A DNA stretch of 44,411 nt from Bacteroidales bacterium (GTDB taxonomy: Bacteria; Bacteroidota; Bacteroidia; Bacteroidales; VadinHA17), in assembly GCA_024763075.1 (NCBI GenBank), contig JANTGF010000030.1:1-44411 (forward strand), written 5' to 3'. The position numbers were made by a program, and so were the translations under genes. How positions within the stretch are numbered: position 1 is the first letter of the stretch; each line of letters opens with the position of its first letter. Shown piece by piece: positions 8,737-17,180 of the stretch. The notes beneath the pieces were generated by a model. The model searched no databases. It was not told the origin of the DNA and was given only the letters and a program-made list of their open reading frames with translations.

Positions 8737-11106
8737 ATGAAAACAAAATTGTTGCTTCTGCTTTTCCTCATTTTAAGTATCCGGCTTTCTTACAATCAGA
8801 ACACAAATGCTAAATTAAGTATTGAGAAAATAATGCAGGATCCGAAGTGGATGGGTACTTCCCCGTCCGACTTCTTTTGGTCAGAAAAAGGCCATAAACT
8901 TTATTTTAAGTGGAATCCTGAAAATGAAGACAAGGCCACCTTATACTTCATTACTCCTGATAACCCAAAGCCAGAGAAAGTCTCCAAAGAGGAAAAGGAT
9001 AATCTCCCTGGCATATATGGCAGTTATAGTAAGGATCATACAAAAAAGCTTTACTCGAAATCCGGTGATCTTTTTCTTCTGGATATTCCAACGGGGGAAA
9101 TAGTGCAAATCACTAACACCCTTCAATATGAAAGCTCCCCAATGTTCAGTTTTAATGAGGATAAAGTGATTTTTAATTCTCAGGGGAATTTGTTTGCATG
9201 GAATATGAAATCGGGAGAGATCACACAACTGACTGATTTTGTAAAGGGTAAGAAGAAGAAAGACGATGATGGGTACAATACAAAACAGGAAAAATGGCTG
9301 CATGAACAACAGCTCAGTCTTTTTAAGGTGCTGGAGGAAAGAAAGGAAAAAAGAGAAAAGGCAAAAGAGGAAAGAGAAGCTGATCAGCCTGTCCGTATGA
9401 AAAAAATATATACTGGTAATGCGTCAGCATCCAATATCCGGCTGAGTCCTGATGAAAACAGCCTTATCTGGCTGGTCAGACATCCGGCTAAAGGCGGAAA
9501 ACAAACCATTGTGCCCGATTATGTTACGGAATCGGGTTATACCAAGGATATCCCTACCCGGGCAAAGGTAGGAACTCCCTATTTCTCTTCCGTTGACCTG
9601 TTTATCTATAATAAAAAGAAAGATACCATTATTCAGGTTTCCACAGAAAATATTCCCGGTATTAAAGAACCACCAAAATATTTAGTAGAATACAATAAGG
9701 ATTTTATCAAAGATGCAAAAGTCAGAAATGTTATTTTCTCCGCTCCTGTCTGGTCTGATAACGGGGAAAATGCTGTGGTAAACATCTTATCTGTGGATAA
9801 TAAAGACAGGTGGATCATGCTTTTGAATACAGAAGATGGAAGTTTGAAACTTCTTGACAGACAACACGATGATGCATGGATCGGAGGTCCGGGTATCGGT
9901 TGGTGGGGAGGTACGCTGGGCTGGCTGCCGGATAATAAGAATGTATATTTTCAATCGGAAGAAAGCGGGTATTCACATTTATACACAGTGAATATTAAAA
10001 ATGGCAAAAAAGAAGCACTGACCCGGGGGCATTTTGAGATTTATCAGCCCTTTATCTCAAAAGATAAGAAGTCATGGTATTTCACCTCAAATCAGATTCA
10101 TTCGGGTGTCAGGGATTTCTATAAAATGCCAATCAAAGGAGGGAAGCCGGTCAGGTTGACCCAAATGACAGGAAAAAATGATGTTTATCTGTCGCCCAAC
10201 GAAGATATGATGGCCATAAGTTTCTCCACCTCAAACCATCCGGAGGAACTTTACCTGAAAAAGAATGATCCGGAGATCAGGGCCCGGCAAATTACACATT
10301 CCCTTTCCGAAGAGTTTTCTGCTTATCCATGGCGGATTCCGGAGTTCATCACATTCACTGCTCTTGACGGGGCCAATGTACATGCCCGACTGTACAAACC
10401 GAAAAAACCTGCTGAACAGGGACCTGCAGTGATCTTTGTACACGGTGCAGGTTATCTTCAGAATGCACATCAATGGTGGAGTAGCTATTTCCGGGAATAC
10501 ATGTTTCATAATTTTCTGGTGGACCATGGTTATACAGTACTGGATATTGATTACCGGGGAAGTGCAGGATATGGCCGTGACTGGAGAACTGCAATTTACA
10601 GGCACATGGGAGGAAAAGATCTTTCTGACCAGGTTGATGGAGCAAAATATCTGGTTGATAATCAAAATGTTTCTCCTGAAAAGATAGGCATTTATGGAGG
10701 TTCTTACGGTGGATTTATTACGCTTATGGCCCTCTTCACCACGCCTGATGTTTTTGCTGCGGGTGCTGCGTTACGTTCTGTCACCGACTGGGCACATTAC
10801 AATCACGGATATACGGCAAATATTCTGAATACTCCGGTTACCGACAGCCTGGCCTATGTCAGAAGTTCTCCCATATATTTTGCGGAAGGGTTAAAAAAAC
10901 CTTTGCTGATCTGTCATGGAATGATTGACGATAATGTACACTTTCAGGATGTGGTTCGCCTCACTCAAAGACTGATAGAATTGGGGAAAGACAACTGGGA
11001 GCTGGCCGTTTATCCATTGGAACGCCATGGTTTTGTTGAACCCAGTAGTTGGACAGATGAGTATAAAAGAATTTTTAAATTATTTGAGGAGAACCTGAAA
11101 AAATAA
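8737..11106 (+). CDS. S9 family prolyl oligopeptidase/dipeptidyl peptidase, exported
   Basis: This 789-residue serine peptidase cleaves peptides, typically after proline or alanine. The N-terminus MKTKLLLLLFLILSI is a signal peptide, so it is periplasmic or outer-membrane associated. Residues ~30-530 fit the DPP-IV-type beta-propeller, interrupted by a Lys/Glu-rich insertion at about 175-225. The C-terminal hydrolase domain carries Ser656 (GGSYGG), Asp732 (IDDNVH) and His764 (ERHGF). I chose the ATG at 8737; a TTG at 8719 would put charged residues before the signal peptide. Its stop codon directly abuts the stop of convergent nadB with no terminator between. It probably feeds peptide catabolism together with pepP. 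Confidence 0.94.
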   Translation: MKTKLLLLLFLILSIRLSYNQNTNAKLSIEKIMQDPKWMGTSPSDFFWSEKGHKLYFKWNPENEDKATLYFITPDNPKPEKVSKEEKDNLPGIYGSYSKDHTKKLYSKSGDLFLLDIPTGEIVQITNTLQYESSPMFSFNEDKVIFNSQGNLFAWNMKSGEITQLTDFVKGKKKKDDDGYNTKQEKWLHEQQLSLFKVLEERKEKREKAKEEREADQPVRMKKIYTGNASASNIRLSPDENSLIWLVRHPAKGGKQTIVPDYVTESGYTKDIPTRAKVGTPYFSSVDLFIYNKKKDTIIQVSTENIPGIKEPPKYLVEYNKDFIKDAKVRNVIFSAPVWSDNGENAVVNILSVDNKDRWIMLLNTEDGSLKLLDRQHDDAWIGGPGIGWWGGTLGWLPDNKNVYFQSEESGYSHLYTVNIKNGKKEALTRGHFEIYQPFISKDKKSWYFTSNQIHSGVRDFYKMPIKGGKPVRLTQMTGKNDVYLSPNEDMMAISFSTSNHPEELYLKKNDPEIRARQITHSLSEEFSAYPWRIPEFITFTALDGANVHARLYKPKKPAEQGPAVIFVHGAGYLQNAHQWWSSYFREYMFHNFLVDHGYTVLDIDYRGSAGYGRDWRTAIYRHMGGKDLSDQVDGAKYLVDNQNVSPEKIGIYGGSYGGFITLMALFTTPDVFAAGAALRSVTDWAHYNHGYTANILNTPVTDSLAYVRSSPIYFAEGLKKPLLICHGMIDDNVHFQDVVRLTQRLIELGKDNWELAVYPLERHGFVEPSSWTDEYKRIFKLFEENLKK

Positions 11107-12687
11107 CTAAAATTCTGAAGCTTTTCGCTTTTCAGGATAACTGATTGTGTAATGCAACCCCCTGCTTTCATGGAGATTCTGGGCCATTCTTATTACCAGA
11201 TAGCCTACGTTTATCATATTCCTGAGTTCACAGAGCTTTCTTGAAAGAGTGGATCTTTTATACAGGTTTTCTGTCTCGGAATAAATGATCTCCAGCCTCC
11301 GCAGGGCTCTTTCCAGCCGTAAATTTGACCGGAAAATGCCAACGTATACACTCATGATCTGCTGCATTTCTTTGTAACTCTGGGTGATCAGCACCATTTC
11401 TTCGGGCAGGCTCGTTCCTGCAAAATCCCATTCCGGTATTTCCTTCCTGAAAGAAATTTTATTCAGTTTTCCAAGGACATCTTTTGCGGCCCGGTGTGCA
11501 TACACAACTGCCTCCATCAACGAGTTGGATGCCAGCCTGTTCGCCCCATGTAGTCCGGTAGAGGAAACTTCTCCTATAGCATACAGGTTATGAATGCTGC
11601 TTTCCCCGTTCTTATCCACCTTAATTCCTCCACACTGATAATGGGCTGCCGGTACAACCGGTATCATATCTCTTGTAATGTCAATTCCCAGACTTCTGCA
11701 TTTTGCCGTGATGTTGGGGAAATTATCGACCAGCTTATCCGGATCAAGATGTGTACAATCGAGCCATACATGGTCATCTCCGCTTATTTTCATTTCATTA
11801 TCTATTGCTCTGGCTACAATGTCCCTGGGAGCGAGACTACCACGCTTATCGTATTTGTTCATGAATTTTTCTCCCCTGGAATTCCTCAAAACACCACCAA
11901 AGCCGCGTATTGCTTCTGTGATTAGAAAAGAAGGTTTTTCACCCGGGTTGTAAAGAGAGGTAGGATGAAACTGTACAAACTCCATATTTTCGATCACCCC
12001 TTTTGCCCGGTATGCAAGAGCAACGCCATCTCCGGTAGATACCACCGGATTGGTTGATGTCAGGTACATACTACCCATTCCTCCCGTTGCAACTATTGTT
12101 ACTTTTGCTAATACAGTATCTACCTCACGGGTATTCAGGTCCAGCACATACGCACCATAACACTCCGTATCCAAGTGGGCTCTTTTTACCAGTTTTCCAA
12201 GATGATGCTGGGTGAGCAGGTCAATGGCAAATGCTTTTTCCCGTGTTTGAATGTTCGGATGTGCCTTAACCTTTTTCAATAAAGTATCCACAACACTCAA
12301 TCCGGTAGAATCTTTGTGATGAAGTATTCTGTGTTCACTATGACCACCTTCCCTTGCCAGGTCGTATTTCCCTTCTTTATTCTTATCAAATTCCACGCCC
12401 AGGCTGATCAGTTCCCGGATTCTTTCCGGAGCTTCCCTTACAACCATTTCCACTACTTCGCGGTTACAGTATCCATCTCCGCAAATCAGAGTGTCTGTTA
12501 CGTGCTTCTCAAAAGAATCAGGAGCATAGGTTACGGCCGCGATTCCTCCCTGTGCATAACGGGAATTGTTTTCATCAAGAGAAGTTTTGGATATCAGTAA
12601 TACCCTCCCTTTATCAGCAACCTTAAGTGCAAAACTCAGGCCGGCTACCCCTGAACCTATTACAAGAAAATCGTATTCGGTTTTCAC
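11107..12687 (-). CDS. nadB: L-aspartate oxidase
   Basis: This flavoprotein oxidises L-aspartate to iminoaspartate, the first step of de novo NAD synthesis. At 526 residues it has the normal family length. It shows the FAD-binding motif GSGVAGLSFAL near the N-terminus, the NSRYAQGGIAAV segment that distinguishes NadB, the substrate segment ending in the RDIVARAID active-site arginine, and the C-terminal helical domain. nadA and nadC are not adjacent, so it is a stand-alone gene. It shares SdhA ancestry but lacks the covalent-FAD histidine context. A promoter-like TATCTTTG with an overlapping palindrome lies upstream, suggesting regulation. Confidence 0.95.
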   Translation of the reverse strand: MKTEYDFLVIGSGVAGLSFALKVADKGRVLLISKTSLDENNSRYAQGGIAAVTYAPDSFEKHVTDTLICGDGYCNREVVEMVVREAPERIRELISLGVEFDKNKEGKYDLAREGGHSEHRILHHKDSTGLSVVDTLLKKVKAHPNIQTREKAFAIDLLTQHHLGKLVKRAHLDTECYGAYVLDLNTREVDTVLAKVTIVATGGMGSMYLTSTNPVVSTGDGVALAYRAKGVIENMEFVQFHPTSLYNPGEKPSFLITEAIRGFGGVLRNSRGEKFMNKYDKRGSLAPRDIVARAIDNEMKISGDDHVWLDCTHLDPDKLVDNFPNITAKCRSLGIDITRDMIPVVPAAHYQCGGIKVDKNGESSIHNLYAIGEVSSTGLHGANRLASNSLMEAVVYAHRAAKDVLGKLNKISFRKEIPEWDFAGTSLPEEMVLITQSYKEMQQIMSVYVGIFRSNLRLERALRRLEIIYSETENLYKRSTLSRKLCELRNMINVGYLVIRMAQNLHESRGLHYTISYPEKRKASEF

Positions 12688-12706
12688 TTGTTAACGGAAG
12701 TAAAGT

Positions 12707-12722
12707 TTTGCATGCAAAGATA
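12707..12722 (-). promoter_or_regulatory. nadB -7 element overlapped by a 12-bp palindrome
   Basis: The minus-strand TATCTTTG (12715-12722) matches the Bacteroidota -7 consensus exactly and lies 27 bp before the nadB ATG. A perfect palindrome, TTTGCATGCAAA (12707-12718), overlaps its downstream half and the predicted start site, which is an operator-like position. No regulator is identified. Confidence 0.5.
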
Positions 12723-12774
12723 TGAATAATCCATGCTAATACCATTTAAATGATTTAGTAAAAGGATATTTTCT

Positions 12775-12782
12775 TACTTTTG
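12775..12782 (+). promoter_or_regulatory. Candidate -7 element for glyS
   Basis: TACTTTTG fits TAnnTTTG exactly and lies 31 bp before the glyS ATG. The -33 region is not recognisable. Confidence 0.5.
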
Positions 12783-12813
12783 TCGAATTATCAATTATTT
12801 AACGATTTTTAAA

Positions 12814-14361
12814 ATGGATGACCTCTTTAAGAAGCTTATTTCTCATGCAAAGGAATACGGGTTTATTTTCCCGTCAAGTGAAATATACGACGGGCTGAGT
12901 GCTGTTTATGATTATGGGCAAAATGGTGTAGAACTGAAAAACAACATTAAAAAATACTGGTGGGATTCCATGGTCCTATTGCATGAAAATATTGTGGGGA
13001 TAGATTCTGCTATTTTCATGCATCCTGAAATATGGAAAGCTTCAGGACATGTGGGTGCTTTTAACGATCCCCTGATTGATAATAAAGACTCCAAAAAAAG
13101 ATACCGTGCAGATGTGCTGATCGAAGATTATATTGAAAAGATTGAATCGAAAATCAGGAAGGAAGTTACAAAAGCCGCTAAAAGGTTTGGTGACAGCTTT
13201 GATGAAAAACAATTCAGGGAAACCAACCCCCGGGTTCTGTCCAATCAGAAAAAAATTGACGAGGTACGTGCACGTTATGTAAAGGCAGCTGAAAATGATG
13301 ACCTGACAGAGATCAAGCAAATTATAATTGATTGTGAGATTGCAGACCCTGTTTCGGGTTCGAGGAACTGGACAGATGTAAGACAGTTTAATCTGATGTT
13401 TGAAACCAAACTTGGGTCTGTAAGTGACGAAGCAGCATCCATTTATCTGAGACCTGAAACAGCCCAGGGAATTTTTGTTAACTTTCTTAATGTTCAGAAG
13501 TCAGGCCGGATGCGGATTCCTTTCGGTATTGCCCAAATTGGGAAAGCCTTCAGAAATGAGATCGTGGCCCGCCAGTTCATTTTCCGGATGCGGGAGTTTG
13601 AGCAAATGGAAATGCAGTACTTTGTAAAACCGGGAGAAGAACTCAAATGGTTTGAAACCTGGAAAGAAAAAAGGATGAAATGGCATAAGTCCCTTGGCGT
13701 AGCAGATAATAAACTCCGCTTTCATGATCACGATAAACTGGCACATTATGCGAATGCAGCTACCGATATTGAATTTGAATTCCCTATTGGTTTCAAAGAG
13801 GTGGAAGGCATTCATTCCCGAACTGATTTTGACCTGTCACAGCATCAGGAATTTTCAGGGAAAAAGCTGCAATTTTATGATCCTGAATCCAAAGAAAATT
13901 ATACTCCGTTTGTGATTGAAACATCCATCGGGCTTGACCGGATGTTTCTGCTGATTATGTCAAATGCCTATAAGGAAGAAAAGGTTCCCAATGCAGAGGG
14001 TAAGCTTGAAGAACGTGTGGTTCTGAATCTTCCTCCGGTTTTAGCACCAGTGAAATTAGCTGTACTGCCATTGGTTCGAAAAGACGGTCTTCCGGAAAAA
14101 GCACGGGAAATAATGGATCATCTGAAAGTTGAATTTAATTGCCAGTATGAAGAAAAAGATTCAATTGGAAGAAGATACCGCCGTCAGGATGCCATCGGGA
14201 CCCCTTATTGCATTACTGTGGATCATCAGACCATCAGAGATAATTCCGTTACCATAAGATACAGGGATGATATGAAACAGGATCGTATTCCGGTGGCAAA
14301 AATTCGTGAAATTATTTCGGACAAAGTAAGTTTCCGGACAGCACTAAGCAGACTGGTCTGA
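12814..14361 (+). CDS. glyS: Glycyl-tRNA synthetase (single-chain alpha2 type)
   Basis: This class II aminoacyl-tRNA synthetase charges tRNA-Gly. The 515-residue single chain is the homodimeric form found in Bacteroidota, eukaryotes and archaea, not the bacterial alpha2beta2 GlyQ/GlyS type. Visible features are the N-terminal catalytic segment with FPSSEIYDGLSAVYDYG, motif 2 (FRNEIVARQFIFRMREFEQME), motif 3 (GLDRMF near residue 373) and a C-terminal anticodon-binding domain (about 410-515). It is divergent from nadB. The following glycosyltransferase starts 18 bp after its stop and may be co-transcribed. Confidence 0.96.
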   Translation: MDDLFKKLISHAKEYGFIFPSSEIYDGLSAVYDYGQNGVELKNNIKKYWWDSMVLLHENIVGIDSAIFMHPEIWKASGHVGAFNDPLIDNKDSKKRYRADVLIEDYIEKIESKIRKEVTKAAKRFGDSFDEKQFRETNPRVLSNQKKIDEVRARYVKAAENDDLTEIKQIIIDCEIADPVSGSRNWTDVRQFNLMFETKLGSVSDEAASIYLRPETAQGIFVNFLNVQKSGRMRIPFGIAQIGKAFRNEIVARQFIFRMREFEQMEMQYFVKPGEELKWFETWKEKRMKWHKSLGVADNKLRFHDHDKLAHYANAATDIEFEFPIGFKEVEGIHSRTDFDLSQHQEFSGKKLQFYDPESKENYTPFVIETSIGLDRMFLLIMSNAYKEEKVPNAEGKLEERVVLNLPPVLAPVKLAVLPLVRKDGLPEKAREIMDHLKVEFNCQYEEKDSIGRRYRRQDAIGTPYCITVDHQTIRDNSVTIRYRDDMKQDRIPVAKIREIISDKVSFRTALSRLV

Positions 14362-14379
14362 AATATGCACTATTAAGCA

Positions 14380-15699
14380 ATGCACAAAAAAAAAGTTCTT
14401 ATAATCACCTATTACTGGCCACCCGGTGGAGGGGGAGGAGTGCAGCGCTGGCTTAAATTTGCTAAATATCTACCCGGTTTTGGTTGGGAGCCCATTATCT
14501 TCACTCCGGAAAACCCCGAATTTTCGGTAATTGATCATTCACTTGAAAAAGACATAGATAAGAACCTGGAGGTTATAAAATACCCAATCTGGGAACCCTA
14601 TCAGCTTTTTAAAAAACTTTCCGGCCGGTCAAAAAATGAAAAAGTAAACACCGGACTTTTATTTGATGATAAAAAACCAGGATTCAAAGAAAAGGCAGCC
14701 CTGTGGATTAGGGGAAACCTGTTGATCCCTGATCCCCGGATTTTTTGGGTAAGACCGTCTTTTCGCTATCTTAATAGCAAATGGGATGAAATAAAACCTG
14801 ATCTGGTTATTACCACGGGCCCCCCTCACAGTATGCACCTGATTGGTCTGAGACTTCAAAAGGCTTTTACCATACCCTGGATAGCCGATTTCAGGGATCC
14901 CTGGGCGGGAATAGATATTCTTGATATTTTTCATCCCAGCGGAAGGGCGATCAGAAAGCAACAAAAACTGGAAAGGAAAGTACTGAAAAATGCTACAAGA
15001 GTTCTTACAGTTAGTAAATCATGGGGACAAGAGCTGAAAGCTGTTGCAGGAGATAAAATAGCCGTTATTACAAATGGCTTTGACAAATCGGATTTCCCTA
15101 ATATGGATAGGACCCACCATCCTGAAAAATTCAGGATCAGCCACCTGGGTATCATTAATTCCCTGCGAAACCCAAAAATACTATGGCAAAAGCTGGAAGA
15201 TCTTTGCAAAAGAGATCCCGGTTTTAATGAGGATTTGGAGCTTCATCTTACCGGAACAGTTGACCCGGGCCTGATAAAGGAAATAAATACATTTCCATTA
15301 TTAAGTAAAAAGATGCAGGTGAATGAATACATGGAACACGAACAGTTGATAGGGGAATATAATTCTACCGCTTGTTTATTACTTCTTTTGAATGATTCCA
15401 AAAATGCAAAAGGACATATTCCGGGGAAACTTTTTGAATACCTTACCACCCGCATACCCATTCTTGTGATGGGTCCTGAGAATGGGGATGCTGCCGGCAT
15501 CGCAAAGGAATCAGGAACGGGTTTTGTTGCCGACCCTTCAGATGAAAAAGCAATAGAAGAAACGATTTTAAAGATCTACAGTCAGTTTAAGGCCGGGAAA
15601 AGAGTTGCACAAGTTAAAAATATTGACCAATTTTCAAGAGAATTTCTCACCGGTAAACTGGTAAAGCTGATGAATGAGATGATAAAACAGAAAAATTAA
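14380..15699 (+). CDS. Glycosyltransferase family 4-like protein
   Basis: This 439-residue cytoplasmic GT-B type glycosyltransferase probably transfers a nucleotide-activated sugar onto a surface glycan or lipid-linked acceptor. The N-terminal half begins with a GT4-type strand and glycine loop (YYWPPGGGGGVQRW, about residues 11-24), followed by a TGPPHS segment. The C-terminal half has the donor-site region HIPGKLFEYLTTRIPILVMG (about 350-370). The start at 14380 lies 18 bp after glyS, an arrangement without obvious functional sense. There is no adjacent polysaccharide cluster; the large one is 20 kb away. Donor and acceptor are unknown. Confidence 0.87.
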   Translation: MHKKKVLIITYYWPPGGGGGVQRWLKFAKYLPGFGWEPIIFTPENPEFSVIDHSLEKDIDKNLEVIKYPIWEPYQLFKKLSGRSKNEKVNTGLLFDDKKPGFKEKAALWIRGNLLIPDPRIFWVRPSFRYLNSKWDEIKPDLVITTGPPHSMHLIGLRLQKAFTIPWIADFRDPWAGIDILDIFHPSGRAIRKQQKLERKVLKNATRVLTVSKSWGQELKAVAGDKIAVITNGFDKSDFPNMDRTHHPEKFRISHLGIINSLRNPKILWQKLEDLCKRDPGFNEDLELHLTGTVDPGLIKEINTFPLLSKKMQVNEYMEHEQLIGEYNSTACLLLLLNDSKNAKGHIPGKLFEYLTTRIPILVMGPENGDAAGIAKESGTGFVADPSDEKAIEETILKIYSQFKAGKRVAQVKNIDQFSREFLTGKLVKLMNEMIKQKN

Positions 15700-15847
15700 A
15701 TTTTTGAGATAAACATACAGTAGCTTAAATACCCCGTCATGATGATTCTAAGCCTGTAACAGCATGGAAGTTTATGTATGGGTAGGAGATAAGCTTAAAG
15801 GCGAATTGATAGTAGTATAAAGATTTACAGTTAATTAATCCTGTTTA

Positions 15848-17038
15848 ATGAAAAGCAAGATCAATTTCGAACAATACAAAGTAGGCGCAGCAAGTTTCTT
15901 AAGCCTGTTTTCACTGGTTGGTTTTATGTTCTACGGACTTCCTTTTTTTTATGATTTCTGGGTAAAGGATTTTGGATGGTCGCATGCAACAGTAACTTCA
16001 GGAAATGCAGTTGGAAAAATTGTAATGGGTCTCTTCGCATTTATTGCCGGATGGATCATTGACCGGTTTGGACCACGCCGGGTAATGCTTATCGGAATAC
16101 TTATTGGAGGGGGAGCGGTAATGGGGCTGGGCATGGTAAATTCAATATGGCAGTTTTATTTCTTTTATGTACTTATTGCCCTGGCATATATGACAGCCGG
16201 CCCTCTGCCCAACCAGGTACTGATCTCCAGGTGGTTTGATAAGTCTCGTGGTAAGGCAATGGGGGTTGCCTATTTGGGCATAGGAATAGGAGGGATGCTG
16301 GTGCCTCAGGTTAATAAGTTTTTCATTGATCATTTTGGATGGAATAATGCCTTGATGATGTTGGGCTTACTAATGATACTCATTGCTTTCCCGGTAGTGT
16401 GGTTCGTGAAAGACAACAATGACAAACCTGCTGAAATAAAACGGAAAGAACCCAAAATACCTTTAAAAACCATTTTTAAAAACAGGAATGTATACTTACT
16501 AATAATTGGAAGTATGTGCTCCATTGGGGCAGTGAGTGGAACAAGTCAGAATCTGAAACTTTTCCTGAGCCTGGATTTGAATTATTCCCAGCAGCTTGCT
16601 GCGAATGTTATTTCCATTGTACTTGCATCCAGTCTGATAGGGCGATTATTCATGGGATGGCTGGCAGACAGGTGGCCGAAAAAGTACGTAATGATACTAA
16701 TCTATATTATTGTTGCAGGTTCCCTGCCCTTATTGTATTTTGCATCGGTACCGGGTGTAATTTATGTTTTTGCTTTCTTTTTTGGTGTGGGTTTGGGAGG
16801 TGATTATATGGTTATCCCCTTAATGGCAGCGGAATTGTTTGGAGTTAAGGTTTTGGGAAGAATAATGGGCATTGTCCTTACTGCAGATGGATTTGGAGAG
16901 GCACTGAGCCCATTGCTGGTAGGATGGCTTCGAGACCGCGGAGGTAGTTATACAAATGGCTTTACGGCATTAATTATTCTTGCCGTTATCGGAGCTACCG
17001 CAATTTCAATGTTGCCTAAGAAACCAGATTATCATTAG
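15848..17038 (+). CDS. MFS transporter, OFA/monocarboxylate-like
   Basis: This 396-residue inner-membrane carrier has about twelve hydrophobic helices. It carries the MFS signature between TM2 and TM3 (GWIIDRFGPRRVM, about residues 72-84), a related GWLADRWPKKYVM copy between TM8 and TM9, and a central cytoplasmic loop at about residues 195-212. The pattern resembles the oxalate:formate antiporter/monocarboxylate branch, so organic or sugar acids are plausible substrates. It is the first gene of the accessory carbohydrate region. With no TonB-dependent receptor nearby, it may be the only transport step encoded there. A short hairpin at 17114-17130 follows it. Confidence 0.88.
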   Translation: MKSKINFEQYKVGAASFLSLFSLVGFMFYGLPFFYDFWVKDFGWSHATVTSGNAVGKIVMGLFAFIAGWIIDRFGPRRVMLIGILIGGGAVMGLGMVNSIWQFYFFYVLIALAYMTAGPLPNQVLISRWFDKSRGKAMGVAYLGIGIGGMLVPQVNKFFIDHFGWNNALMMLGLLMILIAFPVVWFVKDNNDKPAEIKRKEPKIPLKTIFKNRNVYLLIIGSMCSIGAVSGTSQNLKLFLSLDLNYSQQLAANVISIVLASSLIGRLFMGWLADRWPKKYVMILIYIIVAGSLPLLYFASVPGVIYVFAFFFGVGLGGDYMVIPLMAAELFGVKVLGRIMGIVLTADGFGEALSPLLVGWLRDRGGSYTNGFTALIILAVIGATAISMLPKKPDYH

Positions 17039-17180
17039 TTGTTTTCCGGGTTAATAGCTTATTAATCAGGATTTGTTAGAGAATATGGTAATGGTTCTAT
17101 ATAACAGGTATAGGGAAATCTTTGATTTCCGGTTTTATGGTCAGATATTGGTTATGATTTAGAATTAAACAACACATAAG

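Noticed and set aside
15764-15820. A 19-codon ORF (MEVYVWVGDKLKGELIVV) in the gap before the MFS gene
   Set aside because: Too short, with no promoter, RBS or recognisable family. A remnant cannot be excluded but is not supported.
17114-17130. Small perfect hairpin (7-bp arms, 3-nt loop) after the MFS gene
   Set aside because: It lacks a T-tract immediately after the stem, so I did not annotate it as a terminator.
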